A stretch of DNA of 64,000 nucleotides from an uncultured Granulosicoccaceae bacterium (GTDB lineage: Bacteria > Pseudomonadota > Gammaproteobacteria > Granulosicoccales > Granulosicoccaceae): assembly GCA_938035525.1 (NCBI GenBank), contig CALHOI010000045.1, positions 26,131 through 90,130 of the forward strand, in the 5' to 3' direction. Made by a program: the position numbers and the translations under genes. Below the pieces are notes generated by a model. It saw only the letters and a program-made list of their open reading frames with translations, was not told the DNA's origin and ran no database searches. Positions within the stretch are counted from its first letter, which is position 1, and each line of letters starts with the position of its first letter. Positions 55,401 through 64,000 of this stretch are shown here, piece after piece.

Positions 55401-55643
55401 ATGCGAATGGATTTTTTCAGCAGCCTGGTCGAAAAAGAAATCGAAGGTGCTAAAGCCACGGTCACAGCCGAGGGCAGTAAGTTTGAGGCCGTTGTCGTCA
55501 GCGATGCGTTTGACGGCGTCAGTCCGGTTAACCGGCACAAGATGGTGTACTCGGTTTTGGAAGAGCATATTAAATCTGGGGCTATTCACGCACTGACTAT
55601 TAAGGCACACACCGAGGCTGAGTTTGCAGCGAAGCAGGGTTGA
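55401..55643 (+). CDS. ibaG: BolA-family protein, IbaG-like
   Basis: An 80-residue BolA-fold protein with the class II helix-turn-helix-like region. The pattern GSKFEAVVVSDAFDGVSPVNRHKMVYSVLEEHI (about residues 24-56) is that of IbaG/YrbA with the conserved His in NRHK that binds iron-sulfur clusters. AAGAG lies eight bases ahead of ATG. BolA proteins work with monothiol glutaredoxins; GrxD is encoded at 15359. A hairpin follows the stop codon at 55656. Confidence 0.85.
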   Translation: MRMDFFSSLVEKEIEGAKATVTAEGSKFEAVVVSDAFDGVSPVNRHKMVYSVLEEHIKSGAIHALTIKAHTEAEFAAKQG

Positions 55644-55655
55644 AGCAACATAAGC

Positions 55656-55674
55656 TGGGGCCTATCAGGCCCCA
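55656..55674. other. palindromic stem-loop after the IbaG-like gene
   Basis: A perfect 8-bp GC-rich stem TGGGGCCT/AGGCCCCA with a three-base loop lies between the ends of convergent genes. No T-run follows on either strand, so it is not a classical terminator but may still slow polymerase or stabilise mRNA ends from both sides. Confidence 0.5.
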
Positions 55675-55743
55675 ACGTTGTATAGATTCATATTTATTTC
55701 AGATAGCGCCAGCGCAAGAGATAACGTAACAATAACTTCCAAT

Positions 55744-56571
55744 CTACGTAATCCGTTCAATGCTATCGGCAATTTCGTCGGGCTCAAAAACACGTTTCCA
55801 GTCGTCCTTCATTAACGCGGGTTTGCCAAATTCTATTGCTTTGTTGCAAGCGTCTGAAAAAACCCCATCGACTTCTTTAAAAATAACCGCACTGAGTATA
55901 TTCATGTGGCCCAATAAAAAATCACGTGCAGCCTCTTTAGGGACACCGCGATCTACCACTTCATCCATGGCCTCACGCATAATATCCAGCAACGATGCAC
56001 AAACGGTTTCAGATAAACCCGGCTCCAGTAAAGCCATTTGCTCCACCGTGACGCGATGTGATCTTGCAACAGGTGCAAAAATTGTTTTGCCCACTTTTTC
56101 ACCCAGAGCATAATGCTCGTCTGGCCCTTGCATTAAGGCATTGACAATACCTTGCGTCGCTGAGATACCACCAAAATAATCTTTACGCTCTTCGGTGGTG
56201 TTCTCGTTGTTGAATATCGGTGGATGGCACGGATGACTAACAAAGTAGGTAACGTCTTCGCGTTCTGGCAGGTGCCCAGCAAATGGAGCCGCGGCATCCA
56301 GACACATCACAATGGCACCGGCCGGCACTTTGTCGATTATTGATGCAGCTACCGCCTTGATAGCGGTATCGGGCACAGCCAGCACAACCACGCCTGCACC
56401 TTCAAGCGCTTGGTCTGGTGCTATGCACGAATGAGCAAGCTCTGCCTTGAGACGCTGTTGCCCTTCTGGTGAAACTTCCACGTGAGCGGTCTGAAAATCT
56501 GAATCCTGCAGATTTTTGGAAATGCGCAAACCCATTTTTCCACCCGCGCCGAACAGTGCAATTTTAGTCAT
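55744..56571 (-). CDS. apnO: D-apionate oxidoisomerase (phosphogluconate-dehydrogenase-like)
   Basis: About 275 residues from ATG 56571; the frame is open to 56679 but MTKIALFGAGGKMGLRIS is the natural start with the GxGGxMG dinucleotide motif. A Rossmann domain is followed by a helical C-terminal domain (DFLLGHMNILSAVIFKE) of the phosphogluconate dehydrogenase type. In described D-apionate pathways this protein converts D-apionate to 3-oxo-isoapionate with NAD. The specific call rests on its divergent linkage to a DUF1537 kinase and a RuBisCO-like protein, which is the ApnO-OiaK-OiaX set. Confidence 0.78.
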   Translation of the reverse strand: MTKIALFGAGGKMGLRISKNLQDSDFQTAHVEVSPEGQQRLKAELAHSCIAPDQALEGAGVVVLAVPDTAIKAVAASIIDKVPAGAIVMCLDAAAPFAGHLPEREDVTYFVSHPCHPPIFNNENTTEERKDYFGGISATQGIVNALMQGPDEHYALGEKVGKTIFAPVARSHRVTVEQMALLEPGLSETVCASLLDIMREAMDEVVDRGVPKEAARDFLLGHMNILSAVIFKEVDGVFSDACNKAIEFGKPALMKDDWKRVFEPDEIADSIERIT

Positions 56572-56593
56572 TGGTAAGCCCCAACCGATCATC

Positions 56594-56621
56594 TTGTTAT
56601 AGCATCGCTTGCTGGTATGAT
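56594..56621 (+). promoter_or_regulatory. candidate promoter of oiaK-oiaX
   Basis: TTGTTA (56594-56599) and TATGAT (56616-56621) are spaced by 16 bases. It lies in the 80-base gap between divergent apnO and oiaK, so a single regulator site here could control both sides. The leader to GTG 56652 would be about 24 bases. Confidence 0.45.
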
Positions 56622-56651
56622 GACACAAACTGTCCTTAGAGCCTACCCGAC

Positions 56652-58037
56652 GTGCAGACAGGTAAAGCATCCAATTCACTTTTACTCTGCTGGTATGCCG
56701 ATGACTTCACCGGCGCTGCGGCTGTACTTGAAGTGCTGGCGTTTGCAGGGGTTCAATCGATTTTGTTTCTCAACACCCCAACAAAAGAACAACTGAATCG
56801 ATTTGCTCAAATGCAGGCCATTGGCGTTGCGTCCACTGCCCGCGCACAGTCACCCGAATGGATGGACAACAACTTGCCTGCTGTTTTTAGTTCACTGCAG
56901 GCATTAAAGCCACAGCTTTTGCACTATAAAATGTGCACAACACTGGATTCGTCACCGACCATTGGTTCAATTGGTCGAGCAATCGAAATTGGGCACGACT
57001 TTATAAAACCAAAGGCTGTGCCCGTTCTGGTAGCTGCACCTCAGATGCGACGTTATCAAGTGTTTGGACACTTGTTTGCCGCACTGGACAATGACGTTTT
57101 CAGGATTGATCGTCACCCAGTAATGACGCAACATCCAGTAACCCCCATAACGGAATCTGACGTTGCCAAACATATTTCGGCGCAGTCCTCGCGCTTACAC
57201 GCTTCCAATTGGTCTATCGAAGATATCGAAAATAACAAGCCTTATAAACTTGCGCCAGCATCAGATCGCATCACGGTTTACACAATTGATTGCGCCAATG
57301 ACCATCACGAACTTGCCGCCGGCAAGCTTTTGTGGGAACAAAGACATCAACAACCGTTTGTTGTAGGTTCACAAGGCGTTGAGTTTGCATTGGTTCGTCA
57401 TTGGGTTGATACAGGCGCACTGCAAAAGCAAGATCCGCCTGGCAGCGCTGGTCGATCAAATGGCATGGTAACCGTATCAGGGTCTGTCTCCCCCACAACA
57501 GCAGAACAAATAAAGTGGTCGCGTGCAAATGGCTTTCAAACCATTCGTTTTAACGTGTGTAGCGCATGTACCACTGAAGCGACATTAGAAAACGAAATAG
57601 CTCGGGTGGTTAATGAAGGTGTAAAAGCTATTGATAACAACATCGATCCACTTATATTCACGGCTGAAGGACCAGATGACGCAGCGGTAAAGCAGCTCAC
57701 TGATGCAGTTAACGCATCTGATTTATCAATGTCTGAAGTTAACCAACGCATTGGTACAGCACTGGGAGTCGTGATGCGCCGTTTGCTGACACAATGCAAC
57801 ATTAAACGCGCTGTTATTTCCGGCGGCGATACCTCAGGCCATGTTGTAGAACAACTGGGCATTATTGCCCTGTCAGCACTGGCACCAACCATTCCCGGCG
57901 CATCATTGTCCCGCGCATACGCAGACGGGCCTATGGATGGATTGGAGCTGGCGTTAAAGGGTGGCCAGATGGGAAGCGCGGATTATTTTGGCTGGATTCG
58001 CGACGGTGGAGGCGCAAGACAAAATGAATGCACATAG
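56652..58037 (+). CDS. oiaK: DUF1537-family acid-sugar kinase, 3-oxo-isoapionate kinase
   Basis: A 461-residue kinase from GTG 56652. The N-terminal domain has LCWYADDFTGAAAVLEVLAFAG (substrate-binding DDxTGA motif), and the C-terminal nucleotide-binding domain has RAVISGGDTSGHVVEQLGI and DGLELALKGGQMGSADYF. DUF1537 kinases phosphorylate four-carbon acid sugars and related compounds. Context (divergent ApnO, downstream RuBisCO-like protein) fits OiaK, which phosphorylates 3-oxo-isoapionate at C4 with ATP. It is 31 bases upstream of the RuBisCO-like gene. Confidence 0.82.
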   Translation: MQTGKASNSLLLCWYADDFTGAAAVLEVLAFAGVQSILFLNTPTKEQLNRFAQMQAIGVASTARAQSPEWMDNNLPAVFSSLQALKPQLLHYKMCTTLDSSPTIGSIGRAIEIGHDFIKPKAVPVLVAAPQMRRYQVFGHLFAALDNDVFRIDRHPVMTQHPVTPITESDVAKHISAQSSRLHASNWSIEDIENNKPYKLAPASDRITVYTIDCANDHHELAAGKLLWEQRHQQPFVVGSQGVEFALVRHWVDTGALQKQDPPGSAGRSNGMVTVSGSVSPTTAEQIKWSRANGFQTIRFNVCSACTTEATLENEIARVVNEGVKAIDNNIDPLIFTAEGPDDAAVKQLTDAVNASDLSMSEVNQRIGTALGVVMRRLLTQCNIKRAVISGGDTSGHVVEQLGIIALSALAPTIPGASLSRAYADGPMDGLELALKGGQMGSADYFGWIRDGGGARQNECT

Positions 58038-58067
58038 CCAAACCATACGCCCATTCTATCCAAACGC

Positions 58068-59327
58068 ATGAATCGCATAAAAGCCACATACGAAATCGAA
58101 ACACCAGTTGGGCTGGCACACGCCGCAGCAGTGATAGCCGGTGAACAATCCACCGGTACTTTTATAAAAATTGCATCCGAAACTAATGCGTTACGCGAAC
58201 GCTCAGCAGCAACTGTTGAATCTGTGTCGCTAACTAGCGAATCCAAAAAGCCTTCACTGCCGTGTCGCAAAGGCGGCAACAATTACGAGCGTGGCACCAT
58301 TGTATTGAGTTGGCCTATCGATAATTTAGGGTACTCATTGCCAACACTGCTTTCCACCATTGCGGGCAACCTGTTTGAACTTGCCGAGCTATCCGCAATC
58401 CGCTTGATCGATGTTGATCTTCCAGCAGACTTTGCAACCCACAACCCAGGACCACAATTTGGCGCCAGTGGCACACGGAAAATCATTGGTGATCACACAG
58501 GTCCAGTGATTGGTACGATCATCAAGCCCAGCGTGGGACTTAGCGTTACGGAAACTGCACAGTTGGTTAAACAGCTCGTTGAAGCGGGTATAGATTTTAT
58601 TAAAGACGACGAATTGCAGGCGAACGGACCAGCCTGTCCTTTTCATGATCGTCTTGAAGCAGTTACGCAAGTTATTAACCATCACGCCCAAAAAACCGGT
58701 AAGCAAGTACTGTATGCCGTGAACATCACCGATGAAATCGAGCAGATGTGGCGCAACCTCGACAGCATGCAAAAAGTCGGGGCTAATTGCGCCATGGTAT
58801 GCATGCAATCGGTGGGACTCAGTGGATTACGTGCAGTTCGCGATCACAGCGAATTTCCAATCCACGGGCATCGCGCCGGCTGGGGATTATTTTCACGATC
58901 ACCAAACATCGGTATTAGCTTCAAGGTTATGCAAAAACTCTGGCGGCTAGCAGGAGCCGATCACTTGCACGTCAATGGCTTGGGCAATAAGTTTTCCGAA
59001 AGCGACGATATCGTGGCACAGAGCGCTCGTTCAGTTCAACAACCACTGTTCCATCAAAGTGATGCAAACTACATTGCTATGCCAGTATTTTCATCAGGAC
59101 AAACCATTTGGCAAATTGGACCAACGCGAGCCGTTACGGGTAACGATGATTTTATTTTTTGTGCCGGCGGCGGCATTATGGGTCACCCTGATGGAGTTGC
59201 TCAGGGTGTATTAGCCCTACGAGAAGCAGCAGACGCGGCCCAAAAATCCACGTCACCGGAAGAATACGCACAGCCCGGCTCAGCCTTGGAAAGCGCACTG
59301 GCTACCTATGCCAAACCACAGTCATAA
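58068..59327 (+). CDS. oiaX: RuBisCO-like protein, 3-oxo-isoapionate-4-phosphate transcarboxylase/hydrolase
   Basis: A 419-residue RuBisCO-like protein. Residues matching the RuBisCO large subunit include Lys153 (GTIIKPSVGLS, RuBisCO Lys175 position), the carbamylated-Lys motif DFIKDDE (Lys179, Asp181, Glu182) and HGHRAG (His266/His268), with the phosphate-binding FCAGGGIMGHPDG near the C-terminus. In the D-apionate pathway this family cleaves the phosphorylated substrate to 3-phosphoglycerate and glycolate. It is not a carbon-fixing enzyme: no small subunit or phosphoribulokinase gene is near. It follows oiaK in the same operon. Confidence 0.85.
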   Translation: MNRIKATYEIETPVGLAHAAAVIAGEQSTGTFIKIASETNALRERSAATVESVSLTSESKKPSLPCRKGGNNYERGTIVLSWPIDNLGYSLPTLLSTIAGNLFELAELSAIRLIDVDLPADFATHNPGPQFGASGTRKIIGDHTGPVIGTIIKPSVGLSVTETAQLVKQLVEAGIDFIKDDELQANGPACPFHDRLEAVTQVINHHAQKTGKQVLYAVNITDEIEQMWRNLDSMQKVGANCAMVCMQSVGLSGLRAVRDHSEFPIHGHRAGWGLFSRSPNIGISFKVMQKLWRLAGADHLHVNGLGNKFSESDDIVAQSARSVQQPLFHQSDANYIAMPVFSSGQTIWQIGPTRAVTGNDDFIFCAGGGIMGHPDGVAQGVLALREAADAAQKSTSPEEYAQPGSALESALATYAKPQS

Positions 59328-59356
59328 ATGGTAAAAATAAAACAACAAAAAACAAT

Positions 59357-61003
59357 ATGAATAAATTGAATTTGCTTCGCCCTTTATGTCTTGTGCTAAT
59401 GGTGTTCTTTGCTGTCCCTGCCTTTTCTCAAAGCCAGGTTAACGATCAAGCAGGCGACCGAACAACACAACTTAATGTCATTCAGTCTGTTTTGGAAGCA
59501 AAAATAGCTGAGCGCAAAGAACTGCGGGAACGCATTGTGGTCGCGGGGCCAGATGACATTGCCGAGTTGGAAGCCGAGCTTAAGGAGATAAATGAGGAAA
59601 TTAGTGAGGTCAGAGATTCCTTTGAGCAACTGGCCGTTGGCTCTGTAGACCTGGGTATATTCGCCACTGAAAGCGGTAATTTCGATTGGCGTACTGAAAT
59701 GACACAAGTCATGATGCCGATAATACGCAACCTACAAGCGCTAACAGAAAAACCTCGAAAAATCGAGGCATTACGGTCGCAAATTCAAACCAACAATGAA
59801 CAACTGAGCGCTGCCAACAAAGCCATTTCGGCAATTGATGAAAGCATAGCGTCTGCAAACAATGAGGCAACCAAGCAAACACTTATTGAGCTGCAATCTA
59901 CCTGGCAAAACCAATCGCTCGAATACACCCGCAACATGGAACTGGCTAACGTCAGACTTAAAAACCTACAAACAAGTGATGCCAATTTTTTTGAATCGCT
60001 TAAAGAGGGCATTGTCGGCTTTATAACTGGCAGAGGCCTCACACTATTTATTGCGTTTCTTGCTGCTTTATCTGTTTGGTATCTCGCTAAATTTTTAACA
60101 AAACTACTATCAACAAAATCTCGTGGTGAGGCAGTAAAAGATTTTCGAACACGTCAACGTGTAGTGCAGTATTCGTTCACTATTCTTACCGCTATACTCA
60201 TGACCATAGCTGTTATCGTCGTTTTCTACATTCGTGGCGATGTACTCTTGCTTGGCGTCTCTTTTTTGCTGGCTGGTGCAACATTACTTGGTCTTCGGCA
60301 CGCCATACCAAAATTTATCTCAGAAGCCAGACTACTGCTTAATCTAGGATCAATTCGAGAAGATGAGCGCGTCGTCTACAACGGGCTGCCGTATCGTGTT
60401 AGCGCACTTAACATGTACTCAATCCTCAAAAACCCTGAACTCACCGGCGTTATTCGATTGCCGCTTGAAAGTATGATGGGCATGATTTCACGTCCTGCTG
60501 GAAAAGAAGTTTGGTTTCCTGCATCAAAGGGTGATTACATTATGCTGCCGGATGGAAAGCTGCTGGAGGTTTTAGAGTTAACCACTGAGCTCATACAGTT
60601 GCAAAATCTGGCGGGAACTAAAACATCCATCCCTGCTGCAGATTTTTACAACATGACATTCGACAACCTCAGTCGCGGCGACACCTTTGCTGTTACCAGT
60701 GCTTTTGGGGTCGGGTACTCGCATCAAAGCATCAGCAACGACAGCATACCAACCCAGTTAAAACAAGCGGTAACAGATGCCTTGGCCAAATCTGACGTTT
60801 CAGAACACGTGGTTTCTGTCGCTGTAGAATTGAAAGAAGCCGGCGCATCGTCACTTGATTACTGGGTCGGCGTGACCATGGCAAGCGCTGCCGCACGCTC
60901 GTATTACAAAATAAGCAGAATCGTCCAACAAACTTGTGTTGATACGTGCACGAATGAGAACTGGGATATCCCATTTCCACAGCTAACCATACACAATCAA
61001 TAA
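59357..61003 (+). CDS. MscS-like mechanosensitive channel protein with long coiled-coil N-terminus
   Basis: A 548-residue membrane protein. A signal-like segment (about residues 1-25, ending PAFSQ) is followed by a coiled coil of Glu/Gln/Asn-rich heptads to about residue 215. Three or more membrane segments lie at about residues 225-330, and the C-terminal MscS-like part carries SVGSIREDERVVYNGLPYRVSALNM-type beta-domain features (GSIREDERVVYNG, TKTSIPAADFYNMTFDNLSRGD). It starts 30 bases after oiaX, but its role there is probably incidental. It may relieve osmotic stress or be an unusual channel. Confidence 0.72.
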   Translation: MNKLNLLRPLCLVLMVFFAVPAFSQSQVNDQAGDRTTQLNVIQSVLEAKIAERKELRERIVVAGPDDIAELEAELKEINEEISEVRDSFEQLAVGSVDLGIFATESGNFDWRTEMTQVMMPIIRNLQALTEKPRKIEALRSQIQTNNEQLSAANKAISAIDESIASANNEATKQTLIELQSTWQNQSLEYTRNMELANVRLKNLQTSDANFFESLKEGIVGFITGRGLTLFIAFLAALSVWYLAKFLTKLLSTKSRGEAVKDFRTRQRVVQYSFTILTAILMTIAVIVVFYIRGDVLLLGVSFLLAGATLLGLRHAIPKFISEARLLLNLGSIREDERVVYNGLPYRVSALNMYSILKNPELTGVIRLPLESMMGMISRPAGKEVWFPASKGDYIMLPDGKLLEVLELTTELIQLQNLAGTKTSIPAADFYNMTFDNLSRGDTFAVTSAFGVGYSHQSISNDSIPTQLKQAVTDALAKSDVSEHVVSVAVELKEAGASSLDYWVGVTMASAAARSYYKISRIVQQTCVDTCTNENWDIPFPQLTIHNQ

Positions 61004-61036
61004 AGCAATGACCTCACACTGCGCTCAACAAATATT

Positions 61037-61924
61037 ATGACAAAGCAAACTGTGTCACTTGTTCTTGGCAGTGGCGGCGCGCGAGGCTTAGCTCATATTG
61101 GCGTTATTCATTGGCTGGAAGAAAACGGCTACGATATTCGCTCGATCAGTGGCAGCTCGATTGGCGCATTGATTGGAGGAATATATGCTCTGGGCAAGCT
61201 TGATACCTATGAAGAATGGGTTCGAGCTATTAACAAGCTCGACATGATAACCCTGCTCGATTTCGCCTGGGGCAAACAAGGCCTCGTTGAAGGCGATCGC
61301 ATTATTAGCGTACTTAAAGACTTGGTCGGTGATAGCCAAATTGAAGATTTGCCCATTGAATACACAGCTGTCGCATCTGACATAGCACACGAAAAAGAAG
61401 TTTGGATACAGGATGGATTGCTGTTTGATGCTATTCGAGCATCCATATCGCTACCGTTATTTTTCTCTCCGGTAGAAATGAATGGCATGGATTTGTTGGA
61501 TGGGGGGATACTTAATCCGGTACCCATCGCACCCACGTTTAAAGACAAAACCGACCTAACCATAGCGGTCAACCTTGGCGCGCCTCCATCCGGCACTCAG
61601 CCACCAAGCAAAACGCCTACCCCCGAAATAAATAAAGCAGTGAGCACGAACAGTTTTCAATTGAAAATCAGCAATTTTATCGCCGAACTAAAAGATCAGA
61701 ACCCACTGACAGATGCGGGCCAGGGCTCAACGCTTGCCATCGCCAATCAGACCTTCGATGCCATGCAAAATGCCATAGCCAGACAGAAGCTTGCGGCGTA
61801 CCCACCAGACCACACCATCACGATTGCGCGCGATGCTTGCGGAATCCTGGAGTTTGATCGTGCCGACGAAATAATCACCTTAGGTTATGAATCAGCCGCA
61901 AGCACATTACGTAAAATCGATTAG
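61037..61924 (+). CDS. patatin-like phospholipase
   Basis: A 295-residue patatin-fold hydrolase. The oxyanion loop GSGGARG (about residues 11-17), nucleophile elbow GSSIG (about residues 41-45) and the Asp-Gly-Gly dyad motif LLDGGILNPVP (about residues 155-165) are complete, so an active lipase is expected. No signal peptide is seen, so it acts in the cytoplasm, as many RssA-like proteins do. It lies 34 bases after the MscS-like gene on the same strand. Confidence 0.88.
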   Translation: MTKQTVSLVLGSGGARGLAHIGVIHWLEENGYDIRSISGSSIGALIGGIYALGKLDTYEEWVRAINKLDMITLLDFAWGKQGLVEGDRIISVLKDLVGDSQIEDLPIEYTAVASDIAHEKEVWIQDGLLFDAIRASISLPLFFSPVEMNGMDLLDGGILNPVPIAPTFKDKTDLTIAVNLGAPPSGTQPPSKTPTPEINKAVSTNSFQLKISNFIAELKDQNPLTDAGQGSTLAIANQTFDAMQNAIARQKLAAYPPDHTITIARDACGILEFDRADEIITLGYESAASTLRKID

Positions 61925-62034
61925 TCGGAAGGCTTGAAGATGGCACTGGCCCGACAGATCACGCGATAAAACATCGCTTGGCCCGAAAATCGCTTCCAAA
62001 CACCTGACTACATCGCTACGTTCAGGGGCCGATT

Positions 62035-62865
62035 TTGGCTACAGCAGAGCAAACACAGATAATTCCAGACAGCGAGTCGTGGATAAACGGCCTGTCGAGC
62101 ATCATGCGTTTAAGCGACACCAGGCTCGACCCCAGCCTGAAAACCGTCATTTCATCGGATGTCAAAAACGGCAAGCTGGCGTTATTTGTACCGCCGGAAA
62201 TGTCAGAACTGCAACCCGAAAACCTGCGGTACCTGCACGCTCTGGCCAGCCGCAATGGTTGCATGCTAATCGAAGATCGGCGCACCAGTGATATTCGTCC
62301 TCTGGTTGAACAACGAGACTTAAAGCCGCACCAGCTTGCTATTGGTATTGGTGAATTGCTGAAACAAACCGGCATGCCAGGAGCTCAGGCCAAGTTATCC
62401 AACCCACATCGGCTGATACCGGGCAATCCACATATTGATGTGCCCGAGCTGGTTGACATGGTGTCTGCAACCGTTTCTAAATGTAAGCAGGTGGTGGTGC
62501 TACCTACCCCGGCCATGGTTACAACCACAGGCAATGAGACTCACCCAATTAGGGCTTACGCCTGCAAGCTGGTAACAGCAGATGCAAACCTGACCTTGAG
62601 TTTTTTCGATTCGCCCGGTTTTAAAGCCATTGGATATGTAGCCAACAACCAATTTGTGATTCATGTGTTTATCGGTGGCGGTTCTCTGCGTTCGCCCCAT
62701 ATCTGGGCTAATTTTGACGCCATGCTGAAAAACCGTTTCCGGTTTCAGTTGTTTCGCAGCACACAGCCTGGGCAGGATTTTGGGTTGTTGTACAACACCT
62801 TCTATTTGGATATAGACACCAACCAAGCTGGGCATTCAGTCAATCACAATAGCGTTAACCTGTAA
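62035..62865 (+). CDS. hypothetical soluble protein
   Basis: A 276-residue protein read from TTG 62035, with AGGGGCC just upstream; an ATG at 62104 (MRLSDTR) is an alternative. I do not recognise the family. The sequence alternates short helices and strands. Ordered motifs are FVPPEMSELQPENLRYLHAL and VVVLPTPAMVTTTGNETHPI. There is no signal peptide or membrane segment. It follows the patatin-like gene after 110 bases and precedes uup by 86 bases, on the same strand. Confidence 0.6.
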   Translation: MATAEQTQIIPDSESWINGLSSIMRLSDTRLDPSLKTVISSDVKNGKLALFVPPEMSELQPENLRYLHALASRNGCMLIEDRRTSDIRPLVEQRDLKPHQLAIGIGELLKQTGMPGAQAKLSNPHRLIPGNPHIDVPELVDMVSATVSKCKQVVVLPTPAMVTTTGNETHPIRAYACKLVTADANLTLSFFDSPGFKAIGYVANNQFVIHVFIGGGSLRSPHIWANFDAMLKNRFRFQLFRSTQPGQDFGLLYNTFYLDIDTNQAGHSVNHNSVNL

Positions 62866-62951
62866 TTCGTGTCTGTATCAGGCTGCTGCTCTCACGCTGT
62901 TCGACGTTTTAGCGCATAATAGAGCGCTTTTGCACACAGAACTTTTTCATC

Positions 62952-64000
62952 GTGGCACTGATAAGAGCCCAGTCACTCAGCGTTGCTTTTGGCGCAGTCC
63001 CTGTTTTGGACGGCATCAACTTCGCCATACAAGCAAACACACGAACTGCCCTGGTTGGTCGCAACGGCGAAGGTAAATCCACCCTGCTCAAAGTTATCGG
63101 TGGCTTCATAGAACCTGACTCTGGCGAGCTAAGTAGACGCAGCCAGCTAAAAACCGCCTACCTGCAACAATCCGTGCCTACCGAAATGACAGGCGATGTT
63201 TACTCTGTTGTTGCGCGTGGCCTGCCCGAAGCAGGTGATTTGCTCGCCCAGTTCCATCAACTTTCTACTGATATGGACGCGTTTGATGCTGACAAACTTC
63301 AAAAAGTACAAGATCAGATTGAAGCCAAGGATGCCTGGGCGCTGGGGCAACGCGTAGAGGAAACCATTTCGCGCATGAGCCTGGATGGCAGCACAGATGT
63401 ATCTGGACTGTCAGGTGGCATGAAGCGCCGAGTATTACTGGCAAGCGCTATTGTTTCTGACCCGGATATTCTTTTGCTCGACGAACCCACCAACCATTTG
63501 GACATTGGCTCTATCGATTGGCTGGAAAAATACCTAATAGGACTTAACTGCAGTGTGGTATTTGTCACGCACGACAGATCGTTTTTAAATGCGGTAGCAA
63601 ACAACATCATCGAACTTGACCGCGGTGTTCTCAGTGAGTGGCCAAGCAACTACGAACAGTATCAAATAAAAAAACAGGAACAGCTGGAAGTTGAAGCCAC
63701 TCACAATGCTTTATTTGATAAAAAGCTTGCGCAGGAAGAAACCTGGATTCGCCAGGGAATTAAAGCACGACGCACACGCAATGAAGGACGGGTAAGGGCT
63801 TTGGAAGCCATGCGTGAACAACACCGGGCACGACGTACGCGCAGTGGCACGGCAAAAATGAATGCGAACGCAGCCGAGCGATCGGGCAAAATAGTATTTG
63901 AAGCTGCTGAGGTAAGCTTTGCTTTTGGCGACAGTAAAATTGTGTCTGACTTGTCTGTGTCGGTTATGCGAAACGACCGTATGGGCATAATTGGTCCTAA
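62952..64000 (+). CDS. uup: Uup-type ABC-F ATPase, C-terminus cut off
   Basis: About 349 codons are visible from GTG 62952 to the right edge. It starts LIRAQSLSVAFGAVPVLDGINF. The first ATPase domain has GRNGEGKSTLLK (Walker A), VSGLSGGMKRRVLLA (signature) and LLLDEPTNHLDI. The linker WIRQGIKARRTRNEGRVRAL is a recognised Uup mark. A second domain begins at about residue 310 (VSFAFGDSKIVSDLSV). ABC-F proteins act on ribosomes or, for Uup, on DNA structures and transposon excision. No membrane partner is needed. Confidence 0.9.
   Translation, partial: MALIRAQSLSVAFGAVPVLDGINFAIQANTRTALVGRNGEGKSTLLKVIGGFIEPDSGELSRRSQLKTAYLQQSVPTEMTGDVYSVVARGLPEAGDLLAQFHQLSTDMDAFDADKLQKVQDQIEAKDAWALGQRVEETISRMSLDGSTDVSGLSGGMKRRVLLASAIVSDPDILLLDEPTNHLDIGSIDWLEKYLIGLNCSVVFVTHDRSFLNAVANNIIELDRGVLSEWPSNYEQYQIKKQEQLEVEATHNALFDKKLAQEETWIRQGIKARRTRNEGRVRALEAMREQHRARRTRSGTAKMNANAAERSGKIVFEAAEVSFAFGDSKIVSDLSVSVMRNDRMGIIGP

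Noticed and set aside
55656..55674. Hairpin considered as an intrinsic terminator of the IbaG-like gene
   Set aside because: No T-run follows on either strand.
58068..59327. RuBisCO-like protein considered as a carbon-fixing RuBisCO
   Set aside because: No small subunit or phosphoribulokinase gene is near, and the neighbours match the D-apionate set.

Overview
The window reads as chromosomal DNA of a Gammaproteobacterium, probably a marine or coastal heterotroph. The support is an RNase T gene (a family largely confined to Gammaproteobacteria), gammaproteobacterial-type FadB/FadA, GlnS, SixA and YdgA-family proteins, an IbaG-like BolA protein, and a base composition near 50% GC by eye. A genus cannot be named from the sequence alone. 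Coding density is high and no insertion sequence, phage, CRISPR array or rRNA was seen. One tRNA gene (Thr, anticodon TGT) lies at 44916-44991. Both window ends cut genes: an XpaC-family membrane protein at the left and an Uup-type ABC-F ATPase at the right.

Layout. 1-3114 holds small housekeeping and unknown genes, ending in a two-gene membrane protein/XRE repressor unit whose promoter carries two matching palindromic operators. 3111-9439 encodes an AddA-like helicase-nuclease and an AddB-like iron-sulfur nuclease. 9547-18646 holds TerC, GalE, a Ser/Thr kinase fused to a cyclic-nucleotide-binding domain, RNase T, a LigI-like lactonase, GrxD, SodB and the arginine genes argD-argF. 18837-27655 holds a TfpZ-like protein, a short polysaccharide gene set (RfbC, outer-membrane barrel, Wza-like exporter), a five-heme lipoprotein cytochrome and a secreted Ig-like/beta-propeller protein.

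27678-37567 is an eight-gene minus-strand operon: M20 deacylase, oligopeptide-type ABC importer, aldehyde dehydrogenase, P1/DmpA-type N-terminal-nucleophile aminohydrolase and Ldh-family oxidoreductase. Overlaps between most of the genes imply one process: import of an amide- or peptide-like compound, its hydrolysis, and oxidation of the products. I know of no described pathway with exactly this set, so it is the best candidate here for an undescribed catabolic system.

37576-54578 is mostly housekeeping: fadBA, YdgA-like, tRNA-Thr, BirA without its DNA-binding domain, M61 peptidase, nitroreductase, lytic transglycosylase, GlnS, tandem LysM lipoproteins and SixA. 54759-64000 holds a small lipoprotein, a possible small RNA, an IbaG-like gene, then a divergent three-gene set matching the D-apionate pathway (ApnO, OiaK of family DUF1537, and OiaX, a RuBisCO-like protein). 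It is followed by an MscS-like channel, a patatin-like lipase, an unknown protein and Uup. Apiose is abundant in seagrass apiogalacturonan and plant cell walls, which would fit a coastal consumer of plant matter.
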